Part shown: piece by piece, positions 23,277 to 34,700 of the stretch
Layout of the letters: every line of letters starts with the position of its first letter
How positions within the stretch are numbered: position 1 is the first letter of the stretch
Assembly (NCBI GenBank): GCA_005784505.1
Contig: VCAZ01000032.1
Coordinates: 3,123,611 to 3,187,610 of the forward strand
From: Bagarius yarrelli
Taxonomy: Eukaryota; Chordata; Actinopteri; Siluriformes; Sisoridae
DNA length: 64,000 nt
Direction of reading: 5' to 3'
The notes under the pieces: generated by a model
Databases searched by the model: none
Told to the model about the DNA's origin: nothing
Seen by the model: only the letters and a program-made list of their open reading frames with translations
Translations under genes and position numbers: made by a program

Positions 23277-24289
23277 CAATCCCTAAGATCTGCATCACAC
23301 TGGTTGGATATTTTTCTGGTGACTGTTTGGACACAGATAATTAGCAGTTTCTGAAAAAAGTTTCTCTGAGCTATTGCTTTGTCCAGGTTGATGAACAGGT
23401 TTTTTTTTCTTTCTCGTTTGCAGGTGCTCATTCCCCAGGAGAGCTGTAGCAGGGTAATGAAGTGGCTGAACCATAGCAAAGGCTCAGATACCCCAGAGAA
23501 CAGATTGTAGAAACCCCCTTAAGCAAGCCCAGTACAGCTCCCTGAGACAGAATGTCTGGAAAGGTTATCTTATTATTAAGTAGATAATATGTTGTATGTA
23601 TTGAATTTTAGAAAACTTCACCCATTTTGGCATACGTTTGTTCCAGCCTGTCTCAGCGCTACTGATCTAGAACCTTCTTTGTCTTTAGCGCAAAGCCCAA
23701 GGCCCATTTAAAAGCAAAATTCATTCCTCAGTCTGAGGAAAATTAAGCCAGGGAGTAATGGGGTCTGGACAACAAAGCAAACCATGATGTCTTTGAGATT
23801 TATTGAAAGAAAAATCAGAAGCCGAGGTCAGCTTCCAGTGTTCATGAGTTATAAGCTCTTCATCCTTGCACTAGACAGAAATACGGGTCGGTGAAGGAGT
23901 TCGTTTGCATCGTCTCTCACCATCTGGCATGAAAACGGGCCGAGGACTGAGCCATGTATCAGGGTAATTGTGTGGGACTGAGCCTTACCAGGGCACCAGA
24001 GATTAGAATTCTGCCAAAAATATTCGAAGACAAATGTTTATTGTAGGAAACAACATCATTCACACTGCCCTGCTTCTTTTTTTGTATTTGTATCTTGGAG
24101 CATTGTGCTTGTCAGAATTCTGTTCATCTTATAACTTTATAACAGAATTTTTTTACATCTCTGGCCCTCATCCAGGCAGTGATGGGAATTAAACCCATAA
24201 TCTTTTGAGCAGCAGTTTAATTTTGTCTATAAGTTTTTATTTTATCTCAGGATGCTCATGCCATCTTATCTTATCGACAGTAAATACTA
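23273..24289. other. Intergenic, no recognised feature
   Basis: Unique-looking sequence with no coding or repeat signal that I can name. Confidence 0.45.
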
Positions 24290-24800
24290 TGTAAGGTTAT
24301 GTTTCTTGTTCTATGTTTGATCACGTTTCATGTTTATATTTTTCATAGGTTTATGTTTCAGATTTCTGTTTCTTGTTTTATATTTTATGTTTATGTTTTA
24401 TGTTCTGATCTTGTCTCTTATTGAATATCATGTCATTTTTGATCCTTTGTTTACTTTCTGTTTAGTCCTGTATCACGTGATCTTTGTTCTCCATGTGCTC
24501 CCTGTCATGTGATCCCCTTATCTATGTGTTGTGTTCCCATTGGTCAGTCTTGTATATTTATAGCCCTTGTCTTTGGGTCATGGATTTGGGTTTGTCCCTG
24601 TACCGCTGTCGCAAGTGTATGTATGTCAAGCTATGCCAAGTTAAGTTATTATAGTCAAGTTTATGTTTATGGTCTGATCAAATGTTTATGTTAACACTAG
24701 TGCTAAGCTAAGCTAAGCTAGCTAATGTTTATGTTTATGTTTATTGTTTTGCCACGTGTAAATAAAATGCGCCTTTGGGTATTAAAATACTCCCCGCCTC
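24290..24800 (+). mobile_element. LTR-like sequence (possible solo LTR)
   Basis: T-rich, with a TATA-like 'tgtatatttatagccctt' near 24,550 and, about 210 bases on, 'gtaaataaaatgcgcctttg' carrying AATAAA. The order promoter, short transcript, poly(A) signal is that of an LTR. A related piece lies at 39,738-39,925. Terminal TG...CA ends and a target-site duplication were not resolved, and no internal retroviral or Gypsy-type genes are present. Confidence 0.45.
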
Positions 24801-25500
24801 AGTGAGATTTATTACAATTAAACTATAATTAAAAATGTTCTTAATTGCTAAATTAAAAATCCAGTAAATGCTGTTTTCCTGCGCCGAATAAGTCGCAAAA
24901 GACATTTCCACCTGTACATCTTACTGTAAAGAAGAAGGACAAGTTATTTATTAATCTACCTCCATTGCTGTAGTCTAAATTTATCTTTGAATTCGGATTT
25001 AGAGAGAAACGTATGTCTTCGTGACCATTTCCAAAATGTGATTTTATTTAAGTTAACTTTTTAATAAAGTGCTGTGAAAGTGCCAGGAAAAAAAAACAAT
25101 ATTATTGGGATTTTTGGGGGATTTTTTTGCCCCCAGTCATCTGGGAAGAAACAAAAATCCTTCTAAAACACTCAGGTCCAATTGTTAAAGCTTTGAGTGT
25201 CTCCTTTCATATCAGCTTCATATTACCCTCCACTGTGAAATAAGACACAACAAGCACACTTGATGATCAACATGGATGAAAAAATAAACCCCAAGAGGAA
25301 TCTCCATAAGTGCATGTTTGGTAGTTAATTGGTTAATTAGCATGAAGGAGTAAAATTAAACATCTTGAATTTTATTTAAAAAAAAACATCTTCAGGCTTA
25401 TAGTACCTGCTCTATTGTTTAATTGAATCATAAACTAATTTCATAGCAATTATTAGGGGGGTTTGCCTTGCAGCCGACACACAGGAAGTTAAACAATAAT

Positions 25501-25748
25501 ATATTCAACTTCATTGTCATTGTGCAAGGTACGTGTACAGAGCCAATGAAATGCATTTTTCGCATATCCCATCTTAGTAAGTTGGGGGTCAGAGCGCAGG
25601 GTCAGCTATGATACAGCGCCCCTGGAGCAGGAAGGGTTAAGGGTCTTGCTCAAGGACCCAACAGTGGTTGACTTGGGCTTGAAACCAGGTGTTTCTGGTC
25701 TTTAGATCAGCAGCTCAGCACCTTAACCATTTGAGCCACTACTGCCCC
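25501..25748 (-). mobile_element. Teleost SINE-like repeat, reverse orientation
   Basis: Reversed, it has a tRNA-like start ('ggggcagtagtggctcaaat'), 'ctggtttcaagcccaagtca', the body 'ccttgagcaagacccttaac', and ends in 'attggctctgtacacgta', 'caatgacaatgaagttga'. The 3' half differs from the common SINE of this window ('cgctgtatcatagctgaccc'). Confidence 0.75.
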
Positions 25749-25896
25749 GATATGTAAACATAATATCTCTACAAGGCAAAACAGGTCCCGTGTTGCGAGC
25801 AGCCCCACCTGTCACACAGTGATTTAGTGGAATTCAAGCTCTCTGCACTTCTTTCATGCTAAATTCATCAGCCAGGAAATGACAGCAAAGCGTCTG

Positions 25897-26095
25897 TGGG
25901 GAAGTGGTAGCGCAGTGGTTAAATTGTTGGCCTACCAATTTGAGTTTCCGGGTTCAGTTCCCAACCATTCTAAGCCACCACTGCTGGGCCCCTGAGCAAG
26001 GCCCTTATCCCCCAATTGCTCAGTTGTATAACAAGGAATATTGTAAGTCGCTCTGGATAAGGGGGCATCTGCCGAATGCTACAAATGTAAATGTC
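25897..26095 (+). mobile_element. Full-length tRNA-head SINE
   Basis: Head 'gggaagtggtagcgcagtgg', B-box-like 'ccgggttcagttcccaac', body 'tgctgggcccctgagcaagg', and full tail 'attgtaagtcgctctggata' to 'aatgtaaatg'. It is among the best-preserved copies here. Confidence 0.93.
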
Positions 26096-26130
26096 TCAAT
26101 ACCTTATTGAGTAAAATTGTTGTTTTACTC

Positions 26131-26133
<3 letters not shown>

Positions 26134-26162
<29 letters not shown>
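26134..26162. repeat. (CA)n microsatellite
   Basis: Perfect CA run just downstream of the SINE. Confidence 0.96.
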
Positions 26163-26166
<4 letters not shown>

Positions 26167-26572
26167 TTTAAAGACATTTTTAATGTAAACCTTTTCACTA
26201 AATAAATGTTTAACCCAAAGAAAAAAACACACGCTTTTGTAACATATGCTAATTAGTTTCAATAAGCCACACCCCCTTTTACAGTCATACATTTCCTAGT
26301 TTTTTAATAGATTGTATGTATAGAAAGGTTCGGCTGGACACTTTTCAATGTCACAGTTACATCTTGCTAAAATGGTTCAGGTTGTTGTGATGTTTATCAT
26401 AAACTTGCAACCCAACCCATGTTTTTCCGCCATAAGAAGAGAAGAAGAAGCACAGAGGATGAGGCGTGAGGTGAGCTCCTGCAGCATAATGGAGATGAAT
26501 TCTTTTGGGTTCTATGGAGAATTGCTTTTCATCCCTGCTGATTGAATTCAGGGCTATGGATATAACCGAATA

Positions 26573-26578
<6 letters not shown>

Positions 26579-26615
<37 letters not shown>
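26579..26615. repeat. (TC)18 microsatellite
   Basis: Perfect TC run on the plus strand. Confidence 0.97.
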
Positions 26616-26618
<3 letters not shown>

Positions 26619-26834
26619 ATACACACACATACAGTAGAGTAAATGTATAATAGAGAAAGCTATACCCCAATACAGAGATAAATTATGTTCTTTGCTTTTT
26701 TTGGTTTATTTTAAGGTTACTCAGTCAGGAAACGATGTACAGTAATGAAGAGGTTTGTAAAAGCACACCTCATGTTCTTCATCATGTTCTTTCTCAAACC
26801 AACGACGCCGAACTATTTTTAGAAACTATTTGTC

Positions 26835-27025
26835 TAATACTTTTGTATCTCCTTATTTGTGTGACTGTCCGAATACTTTTGCATTAAATTAGCATTTATT
26901 AATTTCATATGACTGCTATTTTTGCAATTTCCTTATTTCTAGGACTTTTCCAATACTTTTGCATTTTTCCATGACTGTCCAAATACTTTTGCATCTATTT
27001 TTATTAATTATCTAACACTTTTGCA
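26835..27025. repeat. Degenerate minisatellite with 'gtccaaatacttttgcat' unit, array 1
   Basis: 'gtgactgtccgaatactttt', 'gacttttccaatacttttgc', 'tgactgtccaaatacttttg' and 'tatctaacacttttgcaact' follow each other with spacing of about 40-75 bases. The same unit forms 28,745-28,980. Confidence 0.7.
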
Positions 27026-27104
27026 ACTCTGCCTTTCCCTCTTGCTTTCTTTTTCTCTGTCTGTCTGTCTGTCTCATCTTTCGGCACTGATTCCAAAAAT
27101 GGCC

Positions 27105-27215
27105 ATATACATCAGTGGATTTGATGTTACAAAACAAACATCTGATCAGAAAACAGCTTTAAATATCAAGAGAAAATGATGAGAAAACCGATTATCGGCC
27201 GATATCTAAACCCTT
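27105..27215 (+). repeat. Dispersed 'TGGATCCGATATTACAAAA' repeat, copy 3
   Basis: Core 'atcagtggatttgatgttac' then 'aaaacaaacatctgatc', ending 'aaaccgattatcggccgata'. Confidence 0.55.
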
Positions 27216-27539
27216 TTTCACAGCCAGTACAATTTTTTTTTTCTTGCTAGCCTACAATGTACAGAAGACGGTCACAAACGTTTGTCTTTGATGAGACAGT
27301 AATAATTATAAACGAAGTCAAAAACTAAGCTTTTGTTTTAAATCTTTAATTTAAAATCTTTTTATTTTACATAAATTGTAATGGATCACACACCTTATGC
27401 AACCTAGCAACTAGCCTGTTACTAGCCTACTAGCATGTGTCCTTCGGTGACTAAGCGATATTTCTGACTAACACTCAGCTCTAATAGTTGACCAGCAGGG
27501 TGTCGTTATTGTTCTCGGCTCTGCAAAAAAAAGACGCAA

Positions 27540-27800
27540 CGTCTCAGTAATCCTTTTTCTTATGCTGCACTGTGGAGGATTAGTGCTTATTAGGAGAGGC
27601 AGGAGATTTAATGAAATTCATTTTTTCAACGTGAGGAAAAGTATAATGGACAGTCAAGAGGCTAATCCTCCTCTCGCTCTTTCTGTATATTCTCTCTATT
27701 TTCTAATATCATCATTAATTTCTCCATCCTGCACTTAGCCAACTAATTAATATGGGAAAAATGCTCTGAGACCAGAGGGAGGCTTTATACCACCATGTAC
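27540..27800. promoter_or_regulatory. Repeat-free block rich in ATTA words (candidate regulatory element)
   Basis: Contains 'ggctaatcctcctctcgctc', 'atcatcattaatttctccat' and 'ccaactaattaatatgg', with no repeat similarity. Listed only as a candidate conserved non-coding element. Confidence 0.2.
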
Positions 27801-27849
27801 TGATGTTAGTGGAACGTTTCGAGTGCACCAAGGCTAACAAATATGTCTG

Positions 27850-28030
27850 TATGTGGAAACGTTCCAGTATTCCTTCACTGGGACTAAGAGCCCCAAATAT
27901 TGTGCCAGCCCCTGTGCTCGGGTGTCCTTCACAGAGCCCCGACTCTGTCTAAACTCCACTGGGTTAAGCTGGAACCTTGACCGCACCCCAGACTTCCTTA
28001 TTCTAATGGTTTATGTTGCCATGGAAACTG
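27850..28030 (+). mobile_element. Tc1-type MITE, internal part
   Basis: Matches the teleost non-autonomous Tc1 derivative: 'ccttcactgggactaagagc', 'gtgtccttcacagagccccg', 'ctaaactccactgggttaag' and 'ctggaaccttgaccgcaccc'. Neither terminal inverted repeat is present. Confidence 0.75.
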
Positions 28031-28744
28031 CATAATGCTTTTGTGAGTTTAATTTTGGTGAATAAATAAGCTTTGATGTGTGGGAGACATATTATTTTTT
28101 TAAATAGCGTTTATGATTTATGATGTTGTTATACCGCTTGTATGATTCATCCCTCTGTAAACCATCGACTCTTACTACAGAAAAAGCAAACAAACATTTT
28201 CTTCCTTTCTTTCATTTTTTTGGGCACATGGCAAACGCAACAACTGTTCTCAAACACACATGAAAAATTTCATAGAAATAAACGATCGTCGGAATCTCTG
28301 ATTTTTACCTATTTCATATATCTTGCATTTGTATGTCAGATGACGATCTTTTAAGCTGATAAGAGAGACAGAAAGGAGCCTGAGCTTATAATTTTGCAAG
28401 CTTTATAATTTATAGTTCTAAAAATATTAAATATTGACACACAAACAAGCAGGAATTTTCTATCTAATGAAAATTAGTGAGACGAAAGCAGATGGATTCG
28501 AAAGGTCGCTTGGTTAGCATGGGAAAATTATGCCAATAGTTAATGAACTCTTAAATATGGAATTAAACATGAGCTGTTTATTGGGATGCTCTTACAGGAA
28601 ATCAGTGACAGTTTCATGTCTGGGTTATCAGAGATGCTGTGGTGTGTGGAGTTTAATAGCAATCTGAAACCCTATGGTATAAAAGGTTTTCAGTAAAAAA
28701 AATAAACAAGGCTTTTGGGCCAGTTGTTCCAATGCATTTTCATC

Positions 28745-28980
28745 CCCTTATATTGTGACTGTTTTGATACTTTAGCATCCTCTTGTTTTGTGACTCTCCC
28801 AATGTCTTTGCATTTCCTTACTTCTGTAGCTCTTCAGATTTTGTATCCTCTATTTATTTACTTTTGCATATCCTTATTCGTGTGAATGTCCCAATACTTT
28901 TGCATATCTGTCTTCTTGTGACTTTCGCATCACTTTTGCATTATCTTACTCTTGTGACTGTCCCAATACTTGAGTGGACA
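28745..28980. repeat. Degenerate minisatellite with 'gtcccaatacttttgcat' unit, array 2
   Basis: About six units such as 'gtgaatgtcccaatactttt' and 'ttgtgactgtcccaatactt', spaced roughly 33-45 bases. Same unit as 26,835-27,025, 1.9 kb away. Confidence 0.75.
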
Positions 28981-29118
28981 TAATTATAATTGTCTCAAAC
29001 AAATTAGAAGACTTGAAAATGTTTATAAGGTCATGTCCCCTATTTCTTTGTTGCTGTTCACGTTACTTGTCATGTGACATGTGACAGGAAAAGGCTGAGT
29101 TTGTAGATGACCCCATAA

Positions 29119-29770
29119 ATGTTTCCAGAAAACCCCAGAGAACACCAGTACACCATCACTGGGAAGCTGCTGATTACCGTATATCATCCCACCGGTGTAT
29201 CGTTAGAACCTCGAGCATGTGCAGCTTTCACATCAGCTTTCCTCACCGATCCCACAGCATTCCTGAGCATAGCTGATAACACAGTGTTTTGGCTTTACCC
29301 AGACGAAGATGAAGCCCGTCTGACAACCAGACAACTTCTTTCTTGTTTGCCTGTGCCATCACTTTGAAGTGCAAATTGGGCCGACCCACGAAAGGGCCTG
29401 GGGTCCTGGTTTGAGTGTGTTTATTTATTTATTTGCAGCAATTCAAATTCTGAAAGAGGCCCCGATGTTCCCAAGTGATAAGATAGTTGAAGCTGTTGCG
29501 AATTCACCACACGCACTCTGGCGGCCCGATAAGGCTATTTTACACGGGTGCCAAGCGAATGTGAAAGGCTTGTCATTTTTTTAGTTGCCTAAAGGGCTGC
29601 CCGCGTGGCGTTCGGAATCCTTTCATCCTGTTCAGCTTGGTCTCCCACACAACCTGTTTACCGGGCAGGAAGAAGACGAGAGCGATTTTGTATGGAGCAG
29701 ATACGAAGGGGGGAAAATTGCTTTGACTTGAATCGTCTGCGGTGACAAATCTCAATTTCCTGCAAAGAAA
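29119..29770. promoter_or_regulatory. GC-balanced repeat-free block (candidate conserved element or unrecognised exon)
   Basis: About 650 bases of unique-looking, higher-GC sequence with no repeats. Plus-strand frames of 82 (29,119-29,367) and 71 codons (29,369-29,584) sit side by side. Neither has a domain I recognise, and they are in different frames. The composition differs from neighbouring AT-rich DNA. Confidence 0.25.
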
Positions 29771-30478
29771 ACTTGGTGCATCAGTCGCATTTTAAAATCC
29801 TAATTACATAGAAAGATCGACGAAAAGATCGATATGTGAGCGCTAATTTGACTTACAAGTGTCCCAACTAACAAGTTTTTCGGGTTACGAGCCAGGTTCA
29901 AACACCCAACTGCTAGCTGGCGTAGCAAACGCCACAGTGAACGCCGTTACATCCGCCCAGCATCCCGTATCTCACTCAATAGTTAGTCAAACATGCGCGT
30001 TAGCAGGTGCGTTAGCAAGTGGAGTCAGTTAGCAGTCTAAATACTGTAAATTATACTTAACAAAACCAGTTTATTGCAGCACATTTTATTGTTATTTCTA
30101 AGTTTATTTTTCTATTAAAAGCATAAAATTGCGGTGTTTTTTATAGTAAAATATTTAGAAATAAATGTAATTTGATGAAAAAAAAAAAGATATAAAAACA
30201 AACATTTATGCAGTTTTTTAAAGCTTTAACCTACAGAAACACAGGGGTCAAATGTAGCCTGATTCTCTGTTTAAACAGCAGATTTGGCAACCCTGCAATC
30301 CTTCCGCTTACCTTTGCTTACCTTAATAATGATTTTAAAATGTGAAAAATAATTGTTACAGTAACCGAAAGGAAACGAAAAAAAGGTTGGGGTGGACGTG
30401 TTTTATTATTTATTTATTTTTTTATAAAGTACTGAAAGATTAAAATACTTGTCATCACCGGACCCCCACCAATTAGCT

Positions 30479-31005
30479 TGTGTGTGTGTGTGTGTGTGTG
30501 TTCAGGGGGGCAGCGTTTCAATGCTTTTACAGGCATCCACATATTCTCAGTCCATTTTTTGGACTGTTCCTGTGAAGTAATGAAATTACGAGGTGATGGC
30601 TGCTGTGGAGTCTGAGATAAGTGCCGGAGGGAAAAGTTTGCGCATATTAATTAGCTGTGATTTAGTGCCAGTTTCGACCCAAACGACGACCTGGAATCAA
30701 CTTCCTCTCACACAGGAAACACTCTTTCTTCCTGGTTGGGCCAAACTGAGTAAACACGTAATAACCTTATCTTATCTATGAGGTTTTTTTGTAGTATGTG
30801 TTTCCAACGGCAGCAATTTTACCGCTTCATTAGTTTTCAAAATAAAAATCGAAAGCTAACAACACAAAATCTGCAGTAGTGGCGCCCTCAAGCTGTTTGG
30901 TTTTATTAAATTATTTGGTATTCTTGGTTGCAGGAGGGTGTGTGTATGTGATTATCACATGTAATAACAAGCAGATATGTATGTATGTATGTATGTATGT
31001 GTGTG
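30479..31005. repeat. TG and TATG microsatellites flanking unique DNA
   Basis: (TG)11 at 30,479-30,501 and (TATG)5-6 with TG at 30,977-31,018. Between them is a 62-codon frame (30,593-30,781) without a recognisable motif. Confidence 0.8.
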
Positions 31006-31499
31006 AGTGAGTGTGTGTTGGCTTCAAAATCTGATTATTTAGTCTCAGATGGATGAATGATCCAACACACTGACAGGTGGATGAATCACACCATCACACC
31101 AACGCTCAGCTTGTCACCTGCCTCTTAACATGAACCACCCACCCACTTACCGCCCCTTGCCTGCCCTTTGCTGTCGGACTTACCACCCCGCTGTCTTCGT
31201 CTTGCCCACCTGGCTTAGCAATTATCCTCTATTCATTTTGTAGTGTTTTCTTCCTCCTGCCCTTTTTGCCCTTACTCCTACACTCTACTACCCTCTTCAG
31301 CTTTGCTCACTAGATCCCTCTTGTCAGCTCTTCTTTCTTTCTTTTAGCTTCCTGAGGCTGTTTATTATCGTTCTATAAACATGGTATGTGTCTGTGTCAG
31401 ACAATAATACAGACAGTCGAGTTAATGCAACAACAATATTTACAGCACACATGACACGTCTTAGTCGCTGCATCAAAAAAACTGGGTTTAATATTTGTT

Positions 31500-31672
31500 T
31501 TAATTTTAGATCCACAGATATTTGGTTTTATTGTTACTTTTCATGATACCAGATATCGGTTTTGTAATATCGGATCCACCGATATGTGTTTTGGAAAATC
31601 GCATGCAAGACTGCCATTACAGCACTGCATCAAGTGTAGAGACGAGTCAACGGAAGCAGTAACTTGATTTGG
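31500..31672 (-). repeat. Dispersed 'TGGATCCGATATTACAAAA' repeat, copy 4
   Basis: In reverse: 'atatcggtggatccgatatt' then 'acaaaaccgatatctgg', preceded by 'tcaagttactgcttccgttg' and 'actcgtctctacacttgatg'. This is the longest and cleanest copy. Confidence 0.7.
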
Positions 31673-32361
31673 TTTATTTGATCTTCTTTAAAATAACAAA
31701 TCAGTAAATAATGCATTACAGTACAACTATTATAGTAGATTTTTTTTTGTCAGTTTGTTAAAATTGCTTTTGTTCTCTATTTATTTCCAATCAAAGCTTT
31801 TTATTATTTAACAAAAACATTTTAATGAGCGTTTTGTATGGGGTTTTTTTTATTTCTTTTAATTTCAGACTCCTTTTTTTATATTGTTGTAAAAATGTGA
31901 GTTGTTTTTGTTGTGTTTTCTGTGACGGATTAAGATGTGTGTATTGATCGTGTTATAAATAAAAATGTTTGTTCAATTGGGTCAAAGCGAGAAAGAAAAA
32001 ACGATCAGTGAATATGGGTTCTGCCTATCAGTTATCACTTACATCGACATGCAAATAATTAGTATCATTTCCTTCCAAGTGATGAGATTTCCAGTGCTGT
32101 GATAGGTTAGGAGGGTTTGGGGAGCCGACGAGATCGATTGGCTGCTGTCTCCTGTCACCATGTAGACGGACAGAAAGTCTTTTGACATCAGACCATTTCC
32201 GAACCATTAGCATCGGTGAGGTCAGTTCTAAAAAAAAGTTTTTATTTACAGAAGCGTTTATGTTTATTTAAAAAGCACTGATGTGTTGACATTCGGTTAT
32301 CAGTGCGGCCATATTGAAGTCATGCAAACATAGGAAGTTTTTCGACCTAATATTAATATAT
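31673..32361. other. Intergenic, no recognised feature
   Basis: AT-rich DNA; a 61-codon minus-strand frame at 32,028-32,213 shows nothing recognisable. Confidence 0.45.
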
Positions 32362-32546
32362 TGGGGTAGTGGTAGCCTAAGGGTTAAGTTGTTGGACTGC
32401 TAATAAATAGATCGGGGGTCGATTCTTAGCACCACTACGTTGCCACTGATGGGCCCCTAAGAAAGACCCTTAACCCCTAATTGCTCAGCTGTATAAATGA
32501 AATAAATGTGGATAAAGACGTCCGCCAAATGCTAGAAATTAATGTA
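32362..32546 (+). mobile_element. tRNA-head SINE
   Basis: Head 'ggtagcctaagggttaagtt', B box 'cgggggtcgattcttagc', body 'gatgggcccctaagaaagac', and short tail 'ataaagacgtccgccaaatg' (the 'taagtcgctc' part deleted). Confidence 0.85.
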
Positions 32547-33024
32547 TATTTATATATTAAAAAGTCTAGTTCTATTATTCAAATTCTATTAGTGTAAAAA
32601 AAAACTCATTTTGCTGTTCATAATCAATGGAAATAAAAGGAATCAAGAAAAAAGTTTGTGTTAATCTGCTTAGTTGTGACAGAAACTACGAAAGCTGACA
32701 AATGGTTGTTTTGGAGTTTTTTTTACAGCTTCACGGTTGCACATTGGCGCGGCATCTGCTCGGTGATTGCTAGCCACTTTGACTTTATAATTAGTACATT
32801 TCTCTTCTGGATGCTTCCGTAGAAAATCGCAGCACTTTGTAAGTCTTTATGTTCCTACTTCTCTACATGTTCACTCAATGAAGTGATTAATCAAAAAAAA
32901 AAAAACATTTTTCCAGGCTTGATAACATTTGAAGGGAACTTATATGTAGGTTTATAACACATTTATAACATGAAGGTTGTTTTTTATTTTTCAACTATGT
33001 TAGATGCTGTATGAAAGGCTTAGC

Positions 33025-33112
33025 TTTTAAGGGTTAAGAGCCCCGCAGCTTGGTGGCAGCTTGGTGGGGCTGGGATAATCTTTCCATCAGCGGTCCAACA
33101 CCTTAACCTTGG
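33025..33112 (-). mobile_element. SINE fragment, reverse orientation
   Basis: Reversed: 'aaggttaaggtgttggaccg', 'attatcccagccccaccaag' and 'ctgccaccaagctgcgggg'. Body and tail are lost beyond this. Confidence 0.7.
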
Positions 33113-33231
33113 AATTTAAGTTATTATTGTTTGGTTGACAATAATGTGCAAAGAAAACATTCTTCACATAATTACCCCACCTCCGCATCATTATGCCTTG
33201 TCCTCCACCGTCTACCATGGCTTTTTTCAAC

Positions 33232-33350
33232 ATTTGGCAGACGCTCTTATTCAGATCTACTTCCATTTTTTTATTTTTTTTTATTCATCTAAGCAGTTGA
33301 GGGTTAGGGGCCTTGCTCAGGGGTCCAGCAGTGGCAGCTTGGTGGTGTAA
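33232..33350 (-). mobile_element. SINE 3' half, reverse orientation
   Basis: Tail side 'catttggcagacgctcttat' at the low-coordinate end, then 'gggccttgctcaggggtcca', ending at 'cagcttggtggtgt'. The tRNA head is missing. Confidence 0.75.
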
Positions 33351-33479
33351 CTATTTAACTTTCGAGTCTGCTAAGCTACAAAAGATGAAGAGCTCTAAAA
33401 GGATTAAATCTGGTAGATGATCCTATTGATTGAATTTATTGATCAAAGAGCATCGGTTAATGGAATATTAAACCAAACT

Positions 33480-34104
33480 CTGAGCATTATCCATGAGACA
33501 CGTTCAAGCTGAAAAGTGAAGATTGAACTGAGCTGAAGAAGCAGCGCAGGCAGACAGAAATAACCGCTGCTGACACTACAGCTGGTCTACACAGACGAGT
33601 ATGTGTGAATAATCAGAAGTTTACAAATGAGCCACGCGAGTCTCAGCGTGGCAGAGGAAGCGCGATCACACAAGTCGGCTGATGTGAGATACCCAAGCTT
33701 TAGTTTAATTGAAATGGCAAAAAATGAGCTGTTTTACATACCTGGAAATGACAGGTACAATTCTTGTTACAGCGTAAAGTGATTTCTGATGAGCTTAGAC
33801 ATACTTTAATCCCACTTCCTGGTCCCTGAGCTGGAAGATTAGATTCAACAGTTCAACAGAAGGAATCAGACTACAATACCGACATAGGAGAAAATAGAAG
33901 TGTCGGAGTGTTTAAACAGAACCAGGTCTGTTCGCAGAACAACAGTTTGAATTGGGCACATTGGATTAGCCAGGATCTTAAGGAACCTGCAACACAGGGT
34001 TAAAATTTGCTCTGGCTATTAAACACTAAGTGAAAGAAAAGATCTACTAAGACACAACATTAGTGAGAAGATCAACAGAGTTTCTCTTTCCTTTATCACA
34101 TACC
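33480..34104. other. Intergenic, no recognised repeat
   Basis: Unique-looking and of balanced composition around 33,480-33,700; no gene seen. Confidence 0.4.
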
Positions 34105-34241
34105 AACAGCTTTGTGAACGACCCCACACACCACTCACATTCTCTTTTCACCCTTTTGCCATCCGGTAAATGTTACCATAGCAATCGGGCCCATCGTATG
34201 GGTAACAGTTTCTTCCCTCAAGCTATCAGGCTACTTAACAC
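34105..34241 (+). pseudogene. L2-clade LINE: last codons of the ORF2 remnant
   Basis: Translates as HSLFTLLPSGKCYHSN followed by NSFFPQAIRLLNT, the 'LLPSGxRY...NSFFPxAIRLLN' motif found at the C-terminus of L2-type LINE proteins. It is cut at the LLNT point by the element at 34,242-34,700. Confidence 0.75.
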
Positions 34242-34700
34242 CAGAGGCGGGCTGTGCATTTGATACCTGGACCTTTAGTAAGGGCTCACCCGACTCAATC
34301 CACCACTTGATACTACCAACGCAATATAACAAGGCGTGGCATTACAGAGGGAAATAGAGGCATTTCGGAACTTAAAATCTGATTGGTTAAAGAGTTAAAC
34401 GGTCCCATTGCTAATATAGATTAAGTTACATAGGCAGCACTACTGATTCTGAAGGCTTCGGCAGATTAGATTGACATGGCAGCACATAGAGGCTGAAATC
34501 TAATCGAGAGAAAAAATCGAACATCCACATACACGTACTGGAAGCAGTGCAGCAAGAGAAACGCTATGAAATGAAGAGAATAAACTGTTGGGAATCAATT
34601 AATGAATTAGTATTAAGGTTGTAAATGTAGTCGGTGCTTCTGATAGTGATAGTTTAGGCAGCAGAGAAGGACTTGCTGGCCCTGACTGCACACCACCCAG
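34242..34700. mobile_element. Putative non-autonomous hAT-like element inserted in the LINE
   Basis: Starts CAGAGGCGGGCTGTGCATT and ends ACTGCACACCACCCAG. The reverse complement of the end, CTGGGTGGTGTGCAGT, aligns imperfectly with the start (C.G.GG.GG..TGTGCA.T). Ends in CAG and the imperfect TIR suggest hAT. Flanks 'acttaaca' and 'catctaaa' show only a degraded possible 8-bp duplication. No transposase frame is present in about 460 bases. Confidence 0.4.

Noticed and set aside
23042..23479. 145-codon frame rich in LSIYLSIY
   Set aside because: Translation of the GATA microsatellite.
29119..29584. Two neighbouring frames as a two-exon gene
   Set aside because: Different frames with no GT...AG junction between them that keeps phase; kept only as a candidate block.
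34242..34700. Segment as part of the L2 LINE 3' UTR
   Set aside because: LINE-like sequence stops and resumes at its edges and the ends are inverted-repeat-like, so insertion is the simpler reading; still uncertain.
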